This document shows positions 18,022 to 25,564 of a DNA stretch of 35,422 bases, in pieces. The stretch's first letter is position 1, and every line of letters begins with the position of its first letter. The stretch covers positions 1 through 35,422 of the forward strand of contig JAISLF010000045.1 of assembly GCA_031260605.1 (NCBI GenBank), written 5' to 3'. This stretch comes from Oscillospiraceae bacterium (GTDB taxonomy: Bacteria > Bacillota > Clostridia > Oscillospirales > Oscillospiraceae). The notes below the pieces were generated by a model that was given only the letters and a program-made list of their open reading frames with translations, searched no databases and was not told the DNA's origin. The position numbers were made by a program, and so were the translations under genes.

Positions 18022-18316
18022 TTGCTTGGTTTGCCGCAGATGTTTGCGTCGAACCACTGCGCCCTGCGGCGTAGGTGCGTCGGGTGCCCTCGTCTGCTCC
18101 GCGCTTTGCGCGTCGGGACACGCGGCGTATTGCCCGACGCAACAGCGCAGGGCGCGGTGCGGGTTGGCTTCGCCAAATTCTGGTTGCCACCCGCCTGCAC
18201 TTACCTCTGGCACATAGGGCGCAAGCCCGTCAACCGCCAGTTCTGTTCGGGTGCGGACGTACGGACACCTACACTTGCAGCTTTGCAACCCGCCTAAGCC
18301 CAAAAGCGGCTTCTTT

Positions 18317-18348
18317 GGTTCCTTTCTTGCCAAGACAAGAAAGGAACC
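18317..18348. repeat. Right-end hairpin of copy B
   Basis: Perfect 13-bp stem GGTTCCTTTCTTG with CAAGAAAGGAACC, loop CCAAGA. Confidence 0.9.
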
Positions 18349-18501
18349 GCCCGCCGCGCAGGCGCTCAGCAGCGCGAAGCTGCCAAGCTTCACCCCAATT
18401 ACAAACTCCGCACCCTCCGGCGTACAGCTGAACGCACCCACCACCTGCAGTTCCCGTATAGAAAGGTGTTTGCTTCTTTACAAAGAAGTCGCCCCTTTTT
18501 T

Positions 18502-18537
18502 GGTTACTTTTTTCCGGCGAAGCGGAAAAAAGTAACC
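18502..18537. repeat. Inverted left-end hairpin, long form (partial copy F)
   Basis: A 15-bp stem: the T run has six bases and the pairing A run also has six, against five and five at 17618. The loop is GCGAAG. Its outer flank matches that of copy C (27758-27830) rather than that of copies B, D and E. Confidence 0.88.
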
Positions 18538-18656
18538 GCCGCCACGCGCAGTGGCACCTCTGCGTACACACCGGCGCCCCCGGTGAACAAGCACTAAGCT
18601 GCAATAACCCAAAAAGCCCTTAAACCCAAAACCGTCCGCCAAAGCGCCCCGGCTTT

Positions 18657-18693
18657 CGGCGGGAGGCTATCCCGCAGGGATAGCCTCCCGCCG
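18657..18693. repeat. Long perfect hairpin downstream of the candidate small RNA
   Basis: Stem of 17 bp (CGGCGGGAGGCTATCCC with its complement) around GCA. It is not followed by a U tract on either strand, so it does not look like a simple terminator. It lies just past the terminator of the small RNA candidate. Confidence 0.7.
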
Positions 18694-18697
18694 CGGC

Positions 18698-18754
18698 AAA
18701 AAACAAAAAAGGGTTACCGCGATCCGGTGTTAAACACAGGCGGACGCGGTAACC
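18698..18754 (-). terminator. Intrinsic terminator (minus strand)
   Basis: 10-bp stem at 18712-18721/18745-18754 followed on the minus strand by CCC, TTTTTT, G, TTTTTT (down to 18698). It is a classic intrinsic terminator that would stop the small RNA and any read-through from ispH-rpsA. Confidence 0.82.
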
Positions 18755-18767
18755 AAGATTAAAGAGC
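18704..18767 (-). ncRNA. Candidate 64-nt small RNA with own promoter and terminator
   Basis: A consensus promoter (18774-18802) predicts a start at G 18767. The transcript would run about 12 nt, then fold into a hairpin with 10-bp arms GGTTACCGCG and CGCGGTAACC (18712-18754), followed by six U, a G and six more U. No start codon or reading frame of note lies inside. I do not recognise the family. It sits between the ispH-rpsA operon and secA, in the same direction as both. It could instead be an attenuated leader for read-through transcripts into the repeat and secA. Confidence 0.5.
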
Positions 18768-18773
18768 AATTTC

Positions 18774-18802
18774 ATTATAGCGGATTTATTCGGATTTTGC
18801 AA
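18774..18802 (-). promoter_or_regulatory. Sigma-70-type promoter of the small RNA candidate
   Basis: Minus strand: -35 TTGCAA (18797-18802), 17-bp spacer, -10 TATAAT (18774-18779). It has no protein-coding gene within 1.6 kb downstream; the first signal after it is the terminator at 18754. Confidence 0.7.
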
Positions 18803-19121
18803 CCCTAAAATGTAAAATTAATGAAACAAATTAGAACCACATAAGTAAAAAACCATAACAATTTGAAAATACTGGACAAGAATAGTCCAAGACATATTGT
18901 TACATCCCATTCTGCTGTCTTGCCAACTTTCAAATAGCTTTTGCGGCAGCGTTATCTTAGCGCCGGAGTGCAAACGGCGCGTTGGCGGCGGCCCTGTCCT
19001 CACTAAAGTAAACAAACCCGACCCCCGCCGCCATTGGAGCCGGCGGGAGTTCGGATTTGTCTGTGACATATAAGTATATGCTCACGCATTGCCCAAGACA
19101 AAGCCGCAAGCGCGGAGCTAA
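18803..19121. other. Gene-free spacer downstream of ispH-rpsA
   Basis: About 320 bp without a supported gene. The part nearest the operon (19000-19080) is GC-rich with a long hairpin (19012-19060) and a small CATATA/TATATG hairpin (19067-19080). The rest (18803-18960) is AT-rich with only short inverted repeats, such as TGGAC/GTCCA near 18874-18890. Confidence 0.6.
19012..19060 (-). terminator. Candidate terminator hairpin after ispH-rpsA
   Basis: Minus strand folds into two stacked helices of about 10 and 9 bp with a single-base bulge: the outer helix is ACAAATCCGA with TCGGGTTTGT, the inner is CTCCCGCCG with CGGCGGGGG. It is followed by TTTACTTT. It lies 62 bp after the stop codon. The U tract is interrupted, so a structured 3' end is an alternative. 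Confidence 0.45.
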
Positions 19122-21257
19122 TTACTCCTCTTCGTCGTAATCCGTGTTAAAGGCGAAGTTCGATTCCGTGTCATAGACGATTGTGTCTGCCTGCTTTGAG
19201 CGCTTGCGCGGCTCATATACGCGGTCCTCTGCCGGAATCTCAAACAGTGCGCGGATTGAAAGGCTGATACGGCGCTTGTCCTCGTCGATTCCCGTGATTT
19301 TGACCTTAACCTCGTCTCCGACTGCGACGACGTCGCCTGCCGTTGTGACGCGGTGATCCGCAATCTGCGAGATGTGGATAAGTCCGTCAACGCCCGGCAT
19401 AATCTCGGCAAACGCGCCGAAAGCCGAAAGCTTTACGATTTTAACAATAATCTCGTCGCCGTTTTTATACTTGGCGGAGAACTTTGCCCACGGATCGCCG
19501 TCCGGATCGCGGTGCCCAAGAGAAATACGGCGCTTTTCGGGATCGTACGAGATAACGTACACATCCAGCGGGTCGCCCTCTTTGACGATTTGCGCAGGGT
19601 TTGAAATACGGTCCCACGACAGCTCGGAGACGTGAACAAGTCCGTCCACTCCGCCAATGTCTACAAACGCGCCGAACTTTGTTACGGATGTGACCTTGCC
19701 GGTGTATTTCTTGCCGACTTCAATCTCCGCCCAAAGCTGCTTTACGCGCGCGCGGCGCTCGTCTGCCGAAATGCCTGTGACAGAGCCGATAATCTGCTTT
19801 TTCTGACGGTCAACCTCCATTATATAGAAGTTGGTTTCCTTGTTAAGCAGCGGCGTTAAGTCGCCGCCGCGGGCAATACCCGTGGCAGACGCCGGTATGA
19901 AAACACGCTGACCGTTGTAGCTCGTGACAACACCGCCCTTGTTTGCCTCGGTGATAACGCCGGACACACATCTGCGCTCTTTCTTTGCCTCTAAAATCTC
20001 GCCCCAGGAGATTTCGTTCTCGAGACGGCGGCGCGAAAGCGTTACAATGCTTTCGTTAACGCGCAGAACGTAACACTCGACAGTATCTCCGGGAGCTAAA
20101 ATATCCTCCGGCGACTTTGTCGGGTCGCTCGTCACCTCGTCGGACGGAATAATTCCGGATTGCTTGGTGCCGATATCGACGGTTACCTCTGATTTGGAAA
20201 CAGCAATAACCGTGCCCGTCAGCTTTTCGCCGGCGCGCGCCGTGACGAATGAATCGTCTACCAGCTGTGCAAAATCTGATGTATCCTGCGTTTCAGGCGC
20301 TTCTTGCGTCTCGCCCGCTGTTTCTTCGGCGGAGAACGCCGGCTCGTGTGTTTCGGCTTCTTCTTGAACTGTAGCCTTGAACTCTTCGGTCATGTAGTTG
20401 AGAACCTCCGTAATCGCGCGTCGCGACACTGACGCACCGGCCGTTAGGCCTATCGTTACATTATTGTTATGGTCTGAAACCGTCCTTGCGATTTCAGAAA
20501 GTTCGTCTGATATTTGGCTGAGCCTTGCTCCAAAAACCGCACGTGCACAGTGTTCCCGGCAGATTTCGTATAGCTGCCTTGAATTACTGCTTCCGCTGTC
20601 TCCTAAGACAACCATTGCGTCGCAGGTTTTTGAAAGACGCTCTGCCTCCTGTTGACGGCACTTCGTCGCATTGCATATTGTATCATAAATTTTCGGTGAA
20701 GTAAAGGACTTTTTTGCGAAATTTTGAAATTCTTTTAGGATTTCTCCCGAAAGCGTCGTCTGAAACACGACGTCGAGCGGTCTGTCAACTAAATGTTGTG
20801 TGTTAGCGCAAAAATCATCATAGTCCTTGTATGTCAGGCAGGTTTCGGCCTGCCCCGCGATTCCCTTAACCTCGGCGTGATTTTCGTCCCCGATGATAAC
20901 GGGCTGCCGACCCGCAGCCGCCGATTCGCGCACGATTTTGTGTATCCGGGAGACGAACGGGCAGGTGAGGTCAAGGATATTTTCCGCGTCCGTCCGCTCG
21001 AGCAGCGCCTCGTAAACTCCTTGCGCCTCGCCGTGGGAGCGGATAATCACAACGCCGCCGGGCGGCAGCTCAGACGGCTGCGCGATTGTGACGACGCCGA
21101 GAAGCGCCAGCGCGTCTATTACGTCTTTATTATGAATAAGCTCTCCGAGAACGTAAACCGTGCCGAAGCGCTGCGCCGCAGCTTCTGCGGCGGACACCGC
21201 GCGTTCAACGCCGAAGCAGAAGCCGGAGAAAGAGGCGAGCCTTACAGTAACAGACAT
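19122..21257 (-). CDS. ispH-rpsA: IspH (HMBPP reductase) fused to ribosomal protein S1
   Basis: A 711-aa two-part protein. Residues 1-290 are 4-hydroxy-3-methylbut-2-enyl diphosphate reductase, the last enzyme of the MEP isoprenoid pathway, with the three [4Fe-4S] cysteines Cys14 (GFCFGV), Cys99 (DLTCPF) and Cys195 (TICNAT), plus SSN (223-225) and TAGAS (272-276). An acidic linker (about 293-335) leads to four S1 RNA-binding repeats (about 344-690); the third (KYTGKVTSVTKFGAFVDIGG) and fourth are the most canonical. This fusion is known in clostridia and is not a sequencing error. The ATG is 6 bp after plsC, with AAAGG upstream. It is the last gene of the operon. Confidence 0.95.
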   Translation of the reverse strand: MSVTVRLASFSGFCFGVERAVSAAEAAAQRFGTVYVLGELIHNKDVIDALALLGVVTIAQPSELPPGGVVIIRSHGEAQGVYEALLERTDAENILDLTCPFVSRIHKIVRESAAAGRQPVIIGDENHAEVKGIAGQAETCLTYKDYDDFCANTQHLVDRPLDVVFQTTLSGEILKEFQNFAKKSFTSPKIYDTICNATKCRQQEAERLSKTCDAMVVLGDSGSSNSRQLYEICREHCARAVFGARLSQISDELSEIARTVSDHNNNVTIGLTAGASVSRRAITEVLNYMTEEFKATVQEEAETHEPAFSAEETAGETQEAPETQDTSDFAQLVDDSFVTARAGEKLTGTVIAVSKSEVTVDIGTKQSGIIPSDEVTSDPTKSPEDILAPGDTVECYVLRVNESIVTLSRRRLENEISWGEILEAKKERRCVSGVITEANKGGVVTSYNGQRVFIPASATGIARGGDLTPLLNKETNFYIMEVDRQKKQIIGSVTGISADERRARVKQLWAEIEVGKKYTGKVTSVTKFGAFVDIGGVDGLVHVSELSWDRISNPAQIVKEGDPLDVYVISYDPEKRRISLGHRDPDGDPWAKFSAKYKNGDEIIVKIVKLSAFGAFAEIMPGVDGLIHISQIADHRVTTAGDVVAVGDEVKVKITGIDEDKRRISLSIRALFEIPAEDRVYEPRKRSKQADTIVYDTESNFAFNTDYDEEE

Positions 21258-21263
21258 TTGCGG

Positions 21264-21902
21264 TTAGCCTTTAGCGCCGAGCTGATAAATTTCCGCCATA
21301 ATCTCGTCTGCCCGGAGCAGAAGCTCCTCGTTTGTCGGCTTGACGTCGCTTTGCGGAAAGGCGGGGACGGGTTTTCCGATTATCATACGGCAGCGGCGGA
21401 AAAAGCCCTTATTTTTCGGTATGTATACAGGCAGAATCGGGGCATTGACCTTTGCCGCCATCTTCACGGCGCCGATCTTTGCTTCCCGCGCCTCAACGCC
21501 GTCTCCGCGCGTGCCCTCCGGGAAGATTATGAGCTTGCCGCCTGCCTTGAGGTGCTTTATTGAAGCAGAGACGGCTTTAATGTCAGCCCCGTCGCGCGCG
21601 ACGTTTATTGTGCCGAGACGGCGCAGTATTCCGCCGAGCACCGGCGTTGTAAAAAGCACGGCCTTTGCAAGAATTTTCGCCGACGGAAATTCCTTTTTCG
21701 GCAGCGCGATCATCATATAGAGTGGGTCCCAGATTGCTGTGTGGTTTATGCAGATAACGGCCGGTCCCGCAGGAATATTCTCCTTGCCCGTGAATTTGTA
21801 CGGCAAAAGCCAGCACATAATGGCACGCAGGACGACATGGGCAAAGCGGAAAAATTTATGCTCGGCAACAAGAGGGTCTTTTTTTTGTTCAGGCTTTTTC
21901 AC
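21264..21902 (-). CDS. plsC: 1-acyl-sn-glycerol-3-phosphate acyltransferase
   Basis: Membrane-associated enzyme that acylates lysophosphatidate to phosphatidate. It has the acyltransferase motifs NHTAIWDPL (H54 and D59, the HX4D catalytic pair) and FPEGTRGDG (from about residue 127), and is 212 aa long. A hydrophobic segment precedes the catalytic motif. I chose GTG 21902 because a GAGGTG sequence lies about 10 nt upstream; another GTG at 21920 gives six more residues but has no ribosome site. Either start overlaps the end of cmk, which implies translational coupling. The ispH-rpsA gene follows after 6 bp; cmk-plsC-ispH/rpsA is a familiar clostridial order. Confidence 0.9.
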   Translation of the reverse strand: MKKPEQKKDPLVAEHKFFRFAHVVLRAIMCWLLPYKFTGKENIPAGPAVICINHTAIWDPLYMMIALPKKEFPSAKILAKAVLFTTPVLGGILRRLGTINVARDGADIKAVSASIKHLKAGGKLIIFPEGTRGDGVEAREAKIGAVKMAAKVNAPILPVYIPKNKGFFRRCRMIIGKPVPAFPQSDVKPTNEELLLRADEIMAEIYQLGAKG

Positions 21903-22566
21903 GAACGCGCAGCACCTCACTCAGAATTTTGTCAAAGCTTTCGTCAAACGAAAGCGCGGATGTATCTACAATATATGCTCCCGGAGCGGCGGTTGTGCGC
22001 ACGGCGTCGCGCGTGTCGCGCGCGATATTGTCGCTCAGAATATCCTCATACCGCACGGAAACGCCCTGCGCCAAAAGCTCCGCCGTGCGCCGCTCGGCGC
22101 GCGCCTCGGCAGATGCCGTAAGAAATATTTTAACGGTGGCTCCAGGAAGAACAACAGTTCCGATGTCCCGCCCGTCGAGAACAGCAAAGGGTGCGCTGGT
22201 CGCCGACTGACGCTGTGCGTCAAGCAGAAACGCCCGCACAGCCGGTGACTGCGCGATTTTGCTTGTGAGAGTTGAAATCTCCGGCAGGCGTATCTCGCGG
22301 GTCACGTCGCTGCCGTTCAGAAACACGTTCTGCCCGTCCGGTCCCTGACGCAGGTCTATTTCAGGCGGCGATTCGCTGAAAATCCGCGAAATTTCCCCTT
22401 CGTTTTCGGGAGAGACTCCGCTGTTTTTTATGTATACCGCGGCGGCGCGGTAAAGCGCCCCCGTATCAACGTAAACGCCGCCGAAGTGCGCTGCAAGACG
22501 GCGGGCGATTGTGCTTTTTCCCGCGCCGGAGGGGCCGTCAATGGCGACTGTGAAGTTTTTTTGCAT
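21889..22566 (-). CDS. cmk: Cytidylate kinase
   Basis: A 225-aa cytosolic kinase that phosphorylates CMP and dCMP with ATP. P-loop GPSGAGKST (11-19), the CMP-binding VDTGALYRA segment (about 33-41), DGRDIGTVVLPGATVKIFLTA (about 132-152) and the arginine-rich lid region SAEARAERR are all present. The length is typical. The ATG at 22566 has a weak AACAGG site. It overlaps plsC at its 3' end and follows rpiB after 61 bp. Confidence 0.95.
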   Translation of the reverse strand: MQKNFTVAIDGPSGAGKSTIARRLAAHFGGVYVDTGALYRAAAVYIKNSGVSPENEGEISRIFSESPPEIDLRQGPDGQNVFLNGSDVTREIRLPEISTLTSKIAQSPAVRAFLLDAQRQSATSAPFAVLDGRDIGTVVLPGATVKIFLTASAEARAERRTAELLAQGVSVRYEDILSDNIARDTRDAVRTTAAPGAYIVDTSALSFDESFDKILSEVLRVREKA

Positions 22567-22627
22567 AGGAAAACCTGTTTATTTGGTGTATGTGCGAAAA
22601 TAAGCCGCGTCTTTCGTCAGCCGCGCC

Positions 22628-23074
22628 TTATTTCTCGAGCTTTTCAACTCTTGTTGCGTGTCGGCCGCCCTCAAAGGGCGACTCAAGGAAAATATCGGCA
22701 ATTTTCAGCGCAAGCCCCTCGCCTGTGACGCGCTGACCGAGACACAGCACGTTTGCGTTGTTGTGGCGGCGCGTCATCTCCGCCGAAAACGTGTCTCCGC
22801 AGACGGCGGCACGGATTCCGCGAACCTTATTCGCCGCAATCGACATACCGATTCCGGTTCCGCACACGAGAATGCCAAGCTCAGACTTGCCGGAGGTTAC
22901 CGCATCCGTGACCTGAACCGCAAAGTCCGGGTAGTCGCAGCTTTCGGCTGTGTGCGTGCCGTAAAATTCGGCGGGGATATTGTTTTCCTCAAGGTGCGCA
23001 AGTATCGCGCCCGCAAGCTGCAAGCCGCCGTGGTCGCATGCGACGGCGACAGGCTTATTTGTAATTGAGTTCAT
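22628..23074 (-). CDS. rpiB: Ribose-5-phosphate isomerase B
   Basis: A 148-aa member of the RpiB/LacAB family, interconverting ribose 5-phosphate and ribulose 5-phosphate in the pentose phosphate pathway. It shows ACDHGG (12-17), GILVCGTGIGMSIAANK (67-83) with the catalytic-base cysteine Cys71, and RRHNNANVLCLG (102-113) with His104. The ATG has a GAGGAT site about 9 nt upstream. It lies 24 bp after sepF. RpiB rather than an allose or galactose isomerase subunit is the simplest reading, as no sugar catabolic genes are nearby. Confidence 0.93.
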   Translation of the reverse strand: MNSITNKPVAVACDHGGLQLAGAILAHLEENNIPAEFYGTHTAESCDYPDFAVQVTDAVTSGKSELGILVCGTGIGMSIAANKVRGIRAAVCGDTFSAEMTRRHNNANVLCLGQRVTGEGLALKIADIFLESPFEGGRHATRVEKLEK

Positions 23075-23098
23075 CGGCTATGTATCCTCGGAAAAACG

Positions 23099-23656
23099 CT
23101 AAAAGTCGCTGTCTGAATCGTCGTAGTCGTCTACCGGCGGACGTTCTCTTGCCGCGCGCGCGGCGGAGACCGTTTCCTCTGGCGAAGGCTCCGGTGTTTC
23201 CTGAACCTTGTAGGAGATTTTATAAATCCTGCCCACATCCCCGATCTGCCGAACGTCAGCGTCCAGCACATAAGCCGCGCCGAACAGGAAAGGAATCATC
23301 TCCTTTGCCTCCTCGTCGGGCACGTCGCTTTTCACCTCGATAATGCACCCGCCGGTTTCGACAAAAACGTCAACCGCGTGCGTCAAATCGCTCGGCCCGT
23401 AAATCGGGATTATCTCAATGTCGCGCGGCGTTGTGCGAACAGGCGCGTTAGCGTATTTTTCAGCAGGGCGGATTAGCTTTTTTGTGCGCGCAAGCAGTCC
23501 GTCTCCGCGCGGCTCATCGTAAATACTTGAGTCGGCGGGAACGCGCTCACTTGATTGCGCGTCGTCCGGATAGTCGTCCAGCTCATCGTCAAAATCGTCA
23601 TCTGCGGCCGAGGTAAAGGCCTTTAATTTGCTTCCGAAATCTTTAAGTATACTCAT
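23099..23656 (-). CDS. sepF: Cell division protein SepF
   Basis: A 185-aa protein. An N-terminal amphipathic segment (MSILKDFGSKLKAF), the membrane-binding helix of SepF, is followed by an acidic disordered stretch (about 18-45) and the SepF core (about 78-150) with VDVFVETGGCIIEV, DEEAKEMIPFLFGAAYVLDADVRQIG and a final strand. SepF links FtsZ polymers to the membrane and helps form the septum. An acidic tail ends the protein. The start has an AAGGAG site. In Bacillus it follows ylmE; here a lipoprotein gene lies between them. Confidence 0.9.
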   Translation of the reverse strand: MSILKDFGSKLKAFTSAADDDFDDELDDYPDDAQSSERVPADSSIYDEPRGDGLLARTKKLIRPAEKYANAPVRTTPRDIEIIPIYGPSDLTHAVDVFVETGGCIIEVKSDVPDEEAKEMIPFLFGAAYVLDADVRQIGDVGRIYKISYKVQETPEPSPEETVSAARAARERPPVDDYDDSDSDF

Positions 23657-23700
23657 AACTTTGCTCCTTGCATAAAGCGTCTAACTTAATATATTGGACA

Positions 23701-24792
23701 TCAGTCCTGCCGAAAAACCGGCGCATCGTAGGAATCCTTGTATTGGTACTGCTCTAAGTCCCGAGCTGCGGCAATCAGGTCAGCAATAGCCTCGTCGCTC
23801 AGCTGAACGTAGCAACCGTTGCGCCAATAATTTTGACTGGCATTGCCCTCTCCGTCAATCATAATCACATCAGACCAAACGGTTTCCTGCCAATACAGCA
23901 CATTGCCCTCCCAGCCGGAAATATTTAGATCCGTCCCGCCGAAGCCGTAAGGATAATCAGGCGACATAATAAAATAGCATTTTGCTGTAGTAAAGTCAAC
24001 AGCTTCGCGGCTGACAGGTTGCCCTGACTGAAGTGCGCTATTCAGATGCTCGTAAAATACAGCCGCTGCCGACTCATCATTAACAATTATTTTCCCTTTC
24101 GCCGGGGCGTTTCCGTGCGGCGGATTCAGCCAATAGTGCAGAGGGGCGAGCAGCCTTGTGTCCTGAACGCTCTGCAGCGGAAGTAAATCCTCGGGAATAT
24201 CGTTATTGCTCGCGAGTATATTGTCGAGTGCGTATGAGCCTAAATCTGTCGGAATTGTCTTGAGATACGCTGTTATTTCCTCAAAAGATTGTTTGCTGAT
24301 TTTTGCGTAATAGTCAGTGAAGTTGCGTTTTTCAAGGTCGCCGGACGGTAAAACGGGGTCAATCTCACACATGTAGCTGTTCCAGCGGATAATATTCTTA
24401 TCCCACCCTGTAATGGTTATTACTTCCCGCCCTGTTAGCAGGACTGACTGAATGGTTATCTCAAAACGGCAGCGACCTCCGCTTTTCGGCAGATTTTTCG
24501 CTGAAATTTCCTTGCCGTCGGAGAGCGCCGCATACAGCAGCGGATAGATATTTTCCGCAGCGTGCAAGTCTAATGCAGATTGCGGCTCCCGCTCGTCAGC
24601 TTTTTTCGGAACATCAAGCTCAAAGCGCAGGGAGAAATAGCGAGTGCCTTCTTCCAGACCTTCCGGAGGCAACGCTCGCGGCGTATCCACGGAATTTCCG
24701 CCGCCGCACCCGGCAAAAGCCAGCGCGGCAAATAGCGCGAGCAGCGCGATAAAAGCAAGCCGCATACTTCTTTTAGCCATACCGGTTTTCAT
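23701..24792 (-). CDS. Putative lipoprotein of unknown function with internal duplication
   Basis: A 363-aa protein with a lipoprotein signal peptide: basic start, hydrophobic core and lipobox AFAGC (Cys29). I do not recognise the family. Two halves look related: residues about 105-180 (ITGWDKNIIRWNSYMCEIDP, then YYAKISKQSFEEITAYLKTI) and about 275-350 (ISGWEGNVLYWQETVWSDVI, then CYVQLSDEAIADLIAAARDL). Each has a strand, a GW-x-x-N-x-W turn, a Tyr-rich link and a C-terminal helix. The ATG has a strong GGGGGGA site. It sits between ylmE and sepF with short gaps (30 and 44 bp), so it is probably co-expressed with the division genes; a role in division is only inferred from position. Confidence 0.8.
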   Translation of the reverse strand: MKTGMAKRSMRLAFIALLALFAALAFAGCGGGNSVDTPRALPPEGLEEGTRYFSLRFELDVPKKADEREPQSALDLHAAENIYPLLYAALSDGKEISAKNLPKSGGRCRFEITIQSVLLTGREVITITGWDKNIIRWNSYMCEIDPVLPSGDLEKRNFTDYYAKISKQSFEEITAYLKTIPTDLGSYALDNILASNNDIPEDLLPLQSVQDTRLLAPLHYWLNPPHGNAPAKGKIIVNDESAAAVFYEHLNSALQSGQPVSREAVDFTTAKCYFIMSPDYPYGFGGTDLNISGWEGNVLYWQETVWSDVIMIDGEGNASQNYWRNGCYVQLSDEAIADLIAAARDLEQYQYKDSYDAPVFRQD

Positions 24793-24822
24793 AGCAGTTC
24801 CCCCCTATATTTTTACTCTGCC

Positions 24823-25527
24823 CTACTTCCTTTTCCCGAACAGCGAGGTACCTATTCGCACCATATTGCTTCCGCACTCTATCGCGCGTTCGAAGCTGTC
24901 TGACATTCCCATGGAAAGTATCCGCATTTGCACGTTTTCGGCGGTATATTCCGCGCATTTTTCAAACAGCTCGCGGCATTTTTCAAACCAAAACGCGGCT
25001 TTTCTGTCCCCCTCCGCCGGAGGGATTGACATCAGGCCGAGAACGCGGATATTCGGCAGCTGCGCCGCCGTCGCAAGCCCCTGCGGCAGGCTCTCCGGCA
25101 AAAAGCCGTGCTTTGCATCCTCCGCGCCGATGTTTACCTCCAGGAGAACATCCTGAATGAGCGACAGCTCGCCCGCGCGGGCGGAAATCAGCCGCAGCGC
25201 TTTTTCGCCCGGTACGGACTGAATCAGCCCGACCTGCCCGACAAGCTTGTTTATCTTGTTTGTCTGCAATGAGCCGATGAAATGTATCTCCGCGCCGAAA
25301 TAAGCGTTTTGCTCTGATTTTTCAACAAATTCCTGCACACGGTTTTCTCCGCACACACGAATCCCGGCGTTTATTGCCGCGCGGACGGTCTCCGCGCTCT
25401 GCGTTTTTGTTGCGGCGACAAGTGTAATGTCAGCTGCCGTGCGCCCGGCGCGAATTGCGGCGGCGGATATTCGCCCGTTTATCTCACCGAGCCGCTGTTT
25501 TATTTGGTTTTCTTCAGATGTCGGCAT
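24823..25527 (-). CDS. ylmE: YggS/YlmE family pyridoxal phosphate homeostasis protein
   Basis: A 234-aa PLP-binding protein with an alanine-racemase-like barrel and no known catalytic reaction; it buffers pyridoxal phosphate in the cell. The PLP lysine is Lys41 in LVAATKTQ. Also visible: IHFIGSLQTNK (81-91), GLMSIPP and the phosphate-binding LSMGMSDSFERAIECGSNMVRIGTSLFG near the end. The length is typical. The start has no clear ribosome site. It is 37 bp after the HlyD-like gene and upstream of the lipoprotein and sepF, keeping the ylmE-sepF order seen in Gram-positives. Confidence 0.94.
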   Translation of the reverse strand: MPTSEENQIKQRLGEINGRISAAAIRAGRTAADITLVAATKTQSAETVRAAINAGIRVCGENRVQEFVEKSEQNAYFGAEIHFIGSLQTNKINKLVGQVGLIQSVPGEKALRLISARAGELSLIQDVLLEVNIGAEDAKHGFLPESLPQGLATAAQLPNIRVLGLMSIPPAEGDRKAAFWFEKCRELFEKCAEYTAENVQMRILSMGMSDSFERAIECGSNMVRIGTSLFGKRK

Positions 25528-25564
25528 TTATGTAGCATAGCGTCCGTTGTGATTTATTGACAGT

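Larger units (their letters stand above)
17290..18610 (+). repeat. Composite repeat, copy B (complete)
   Basis: Non-coding block between secA and the ispH-rpsA operon. Left outer arm 17290-17617 carries three GTAG palindromes (17343, 17402, 17459). Left hairpin 17618-17651, core to 18316, right hairpin 18317-18348: 731 bp from outer edge to outer edge, the same as copy D. The right outer arm (18349-18435) is an inverted relative of the left outer arm. A partial inverted copy of a left end (18440-18600, hairpin 18502-18537) is attached at the right. Reading frames are shifted relative to copy A by small indels, for example one base near 18085. Confidence 0.87.

Noticed and set aside
17722-18297. 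191-aa open frame in repeat copy B, and similar frames at 32002-32448
   Set aside because: Same reason: frames are not kept between copies, there is no ribosome site, and the hairpins continue through them.
17290-18610. CRISPR array
   Set aside because: The short palindromes are not evenly spaced, occur in both orientations and have no cas genes nearby.
18712-18767. T-box leader suggested by GGTTACCGCG
   Set aside because: The sequence is close to the T-box antiterminator motif, but a consensus promoter lies only about 20 nt upstream, leaving no room for stem I, and no tRNA-related gene follows.
19122-21257. IspH-S1 fusion as an assembly error
   Set aside because: The fusion is established in clostridia, and both parts are intact and joined by a plausible acidic linker.
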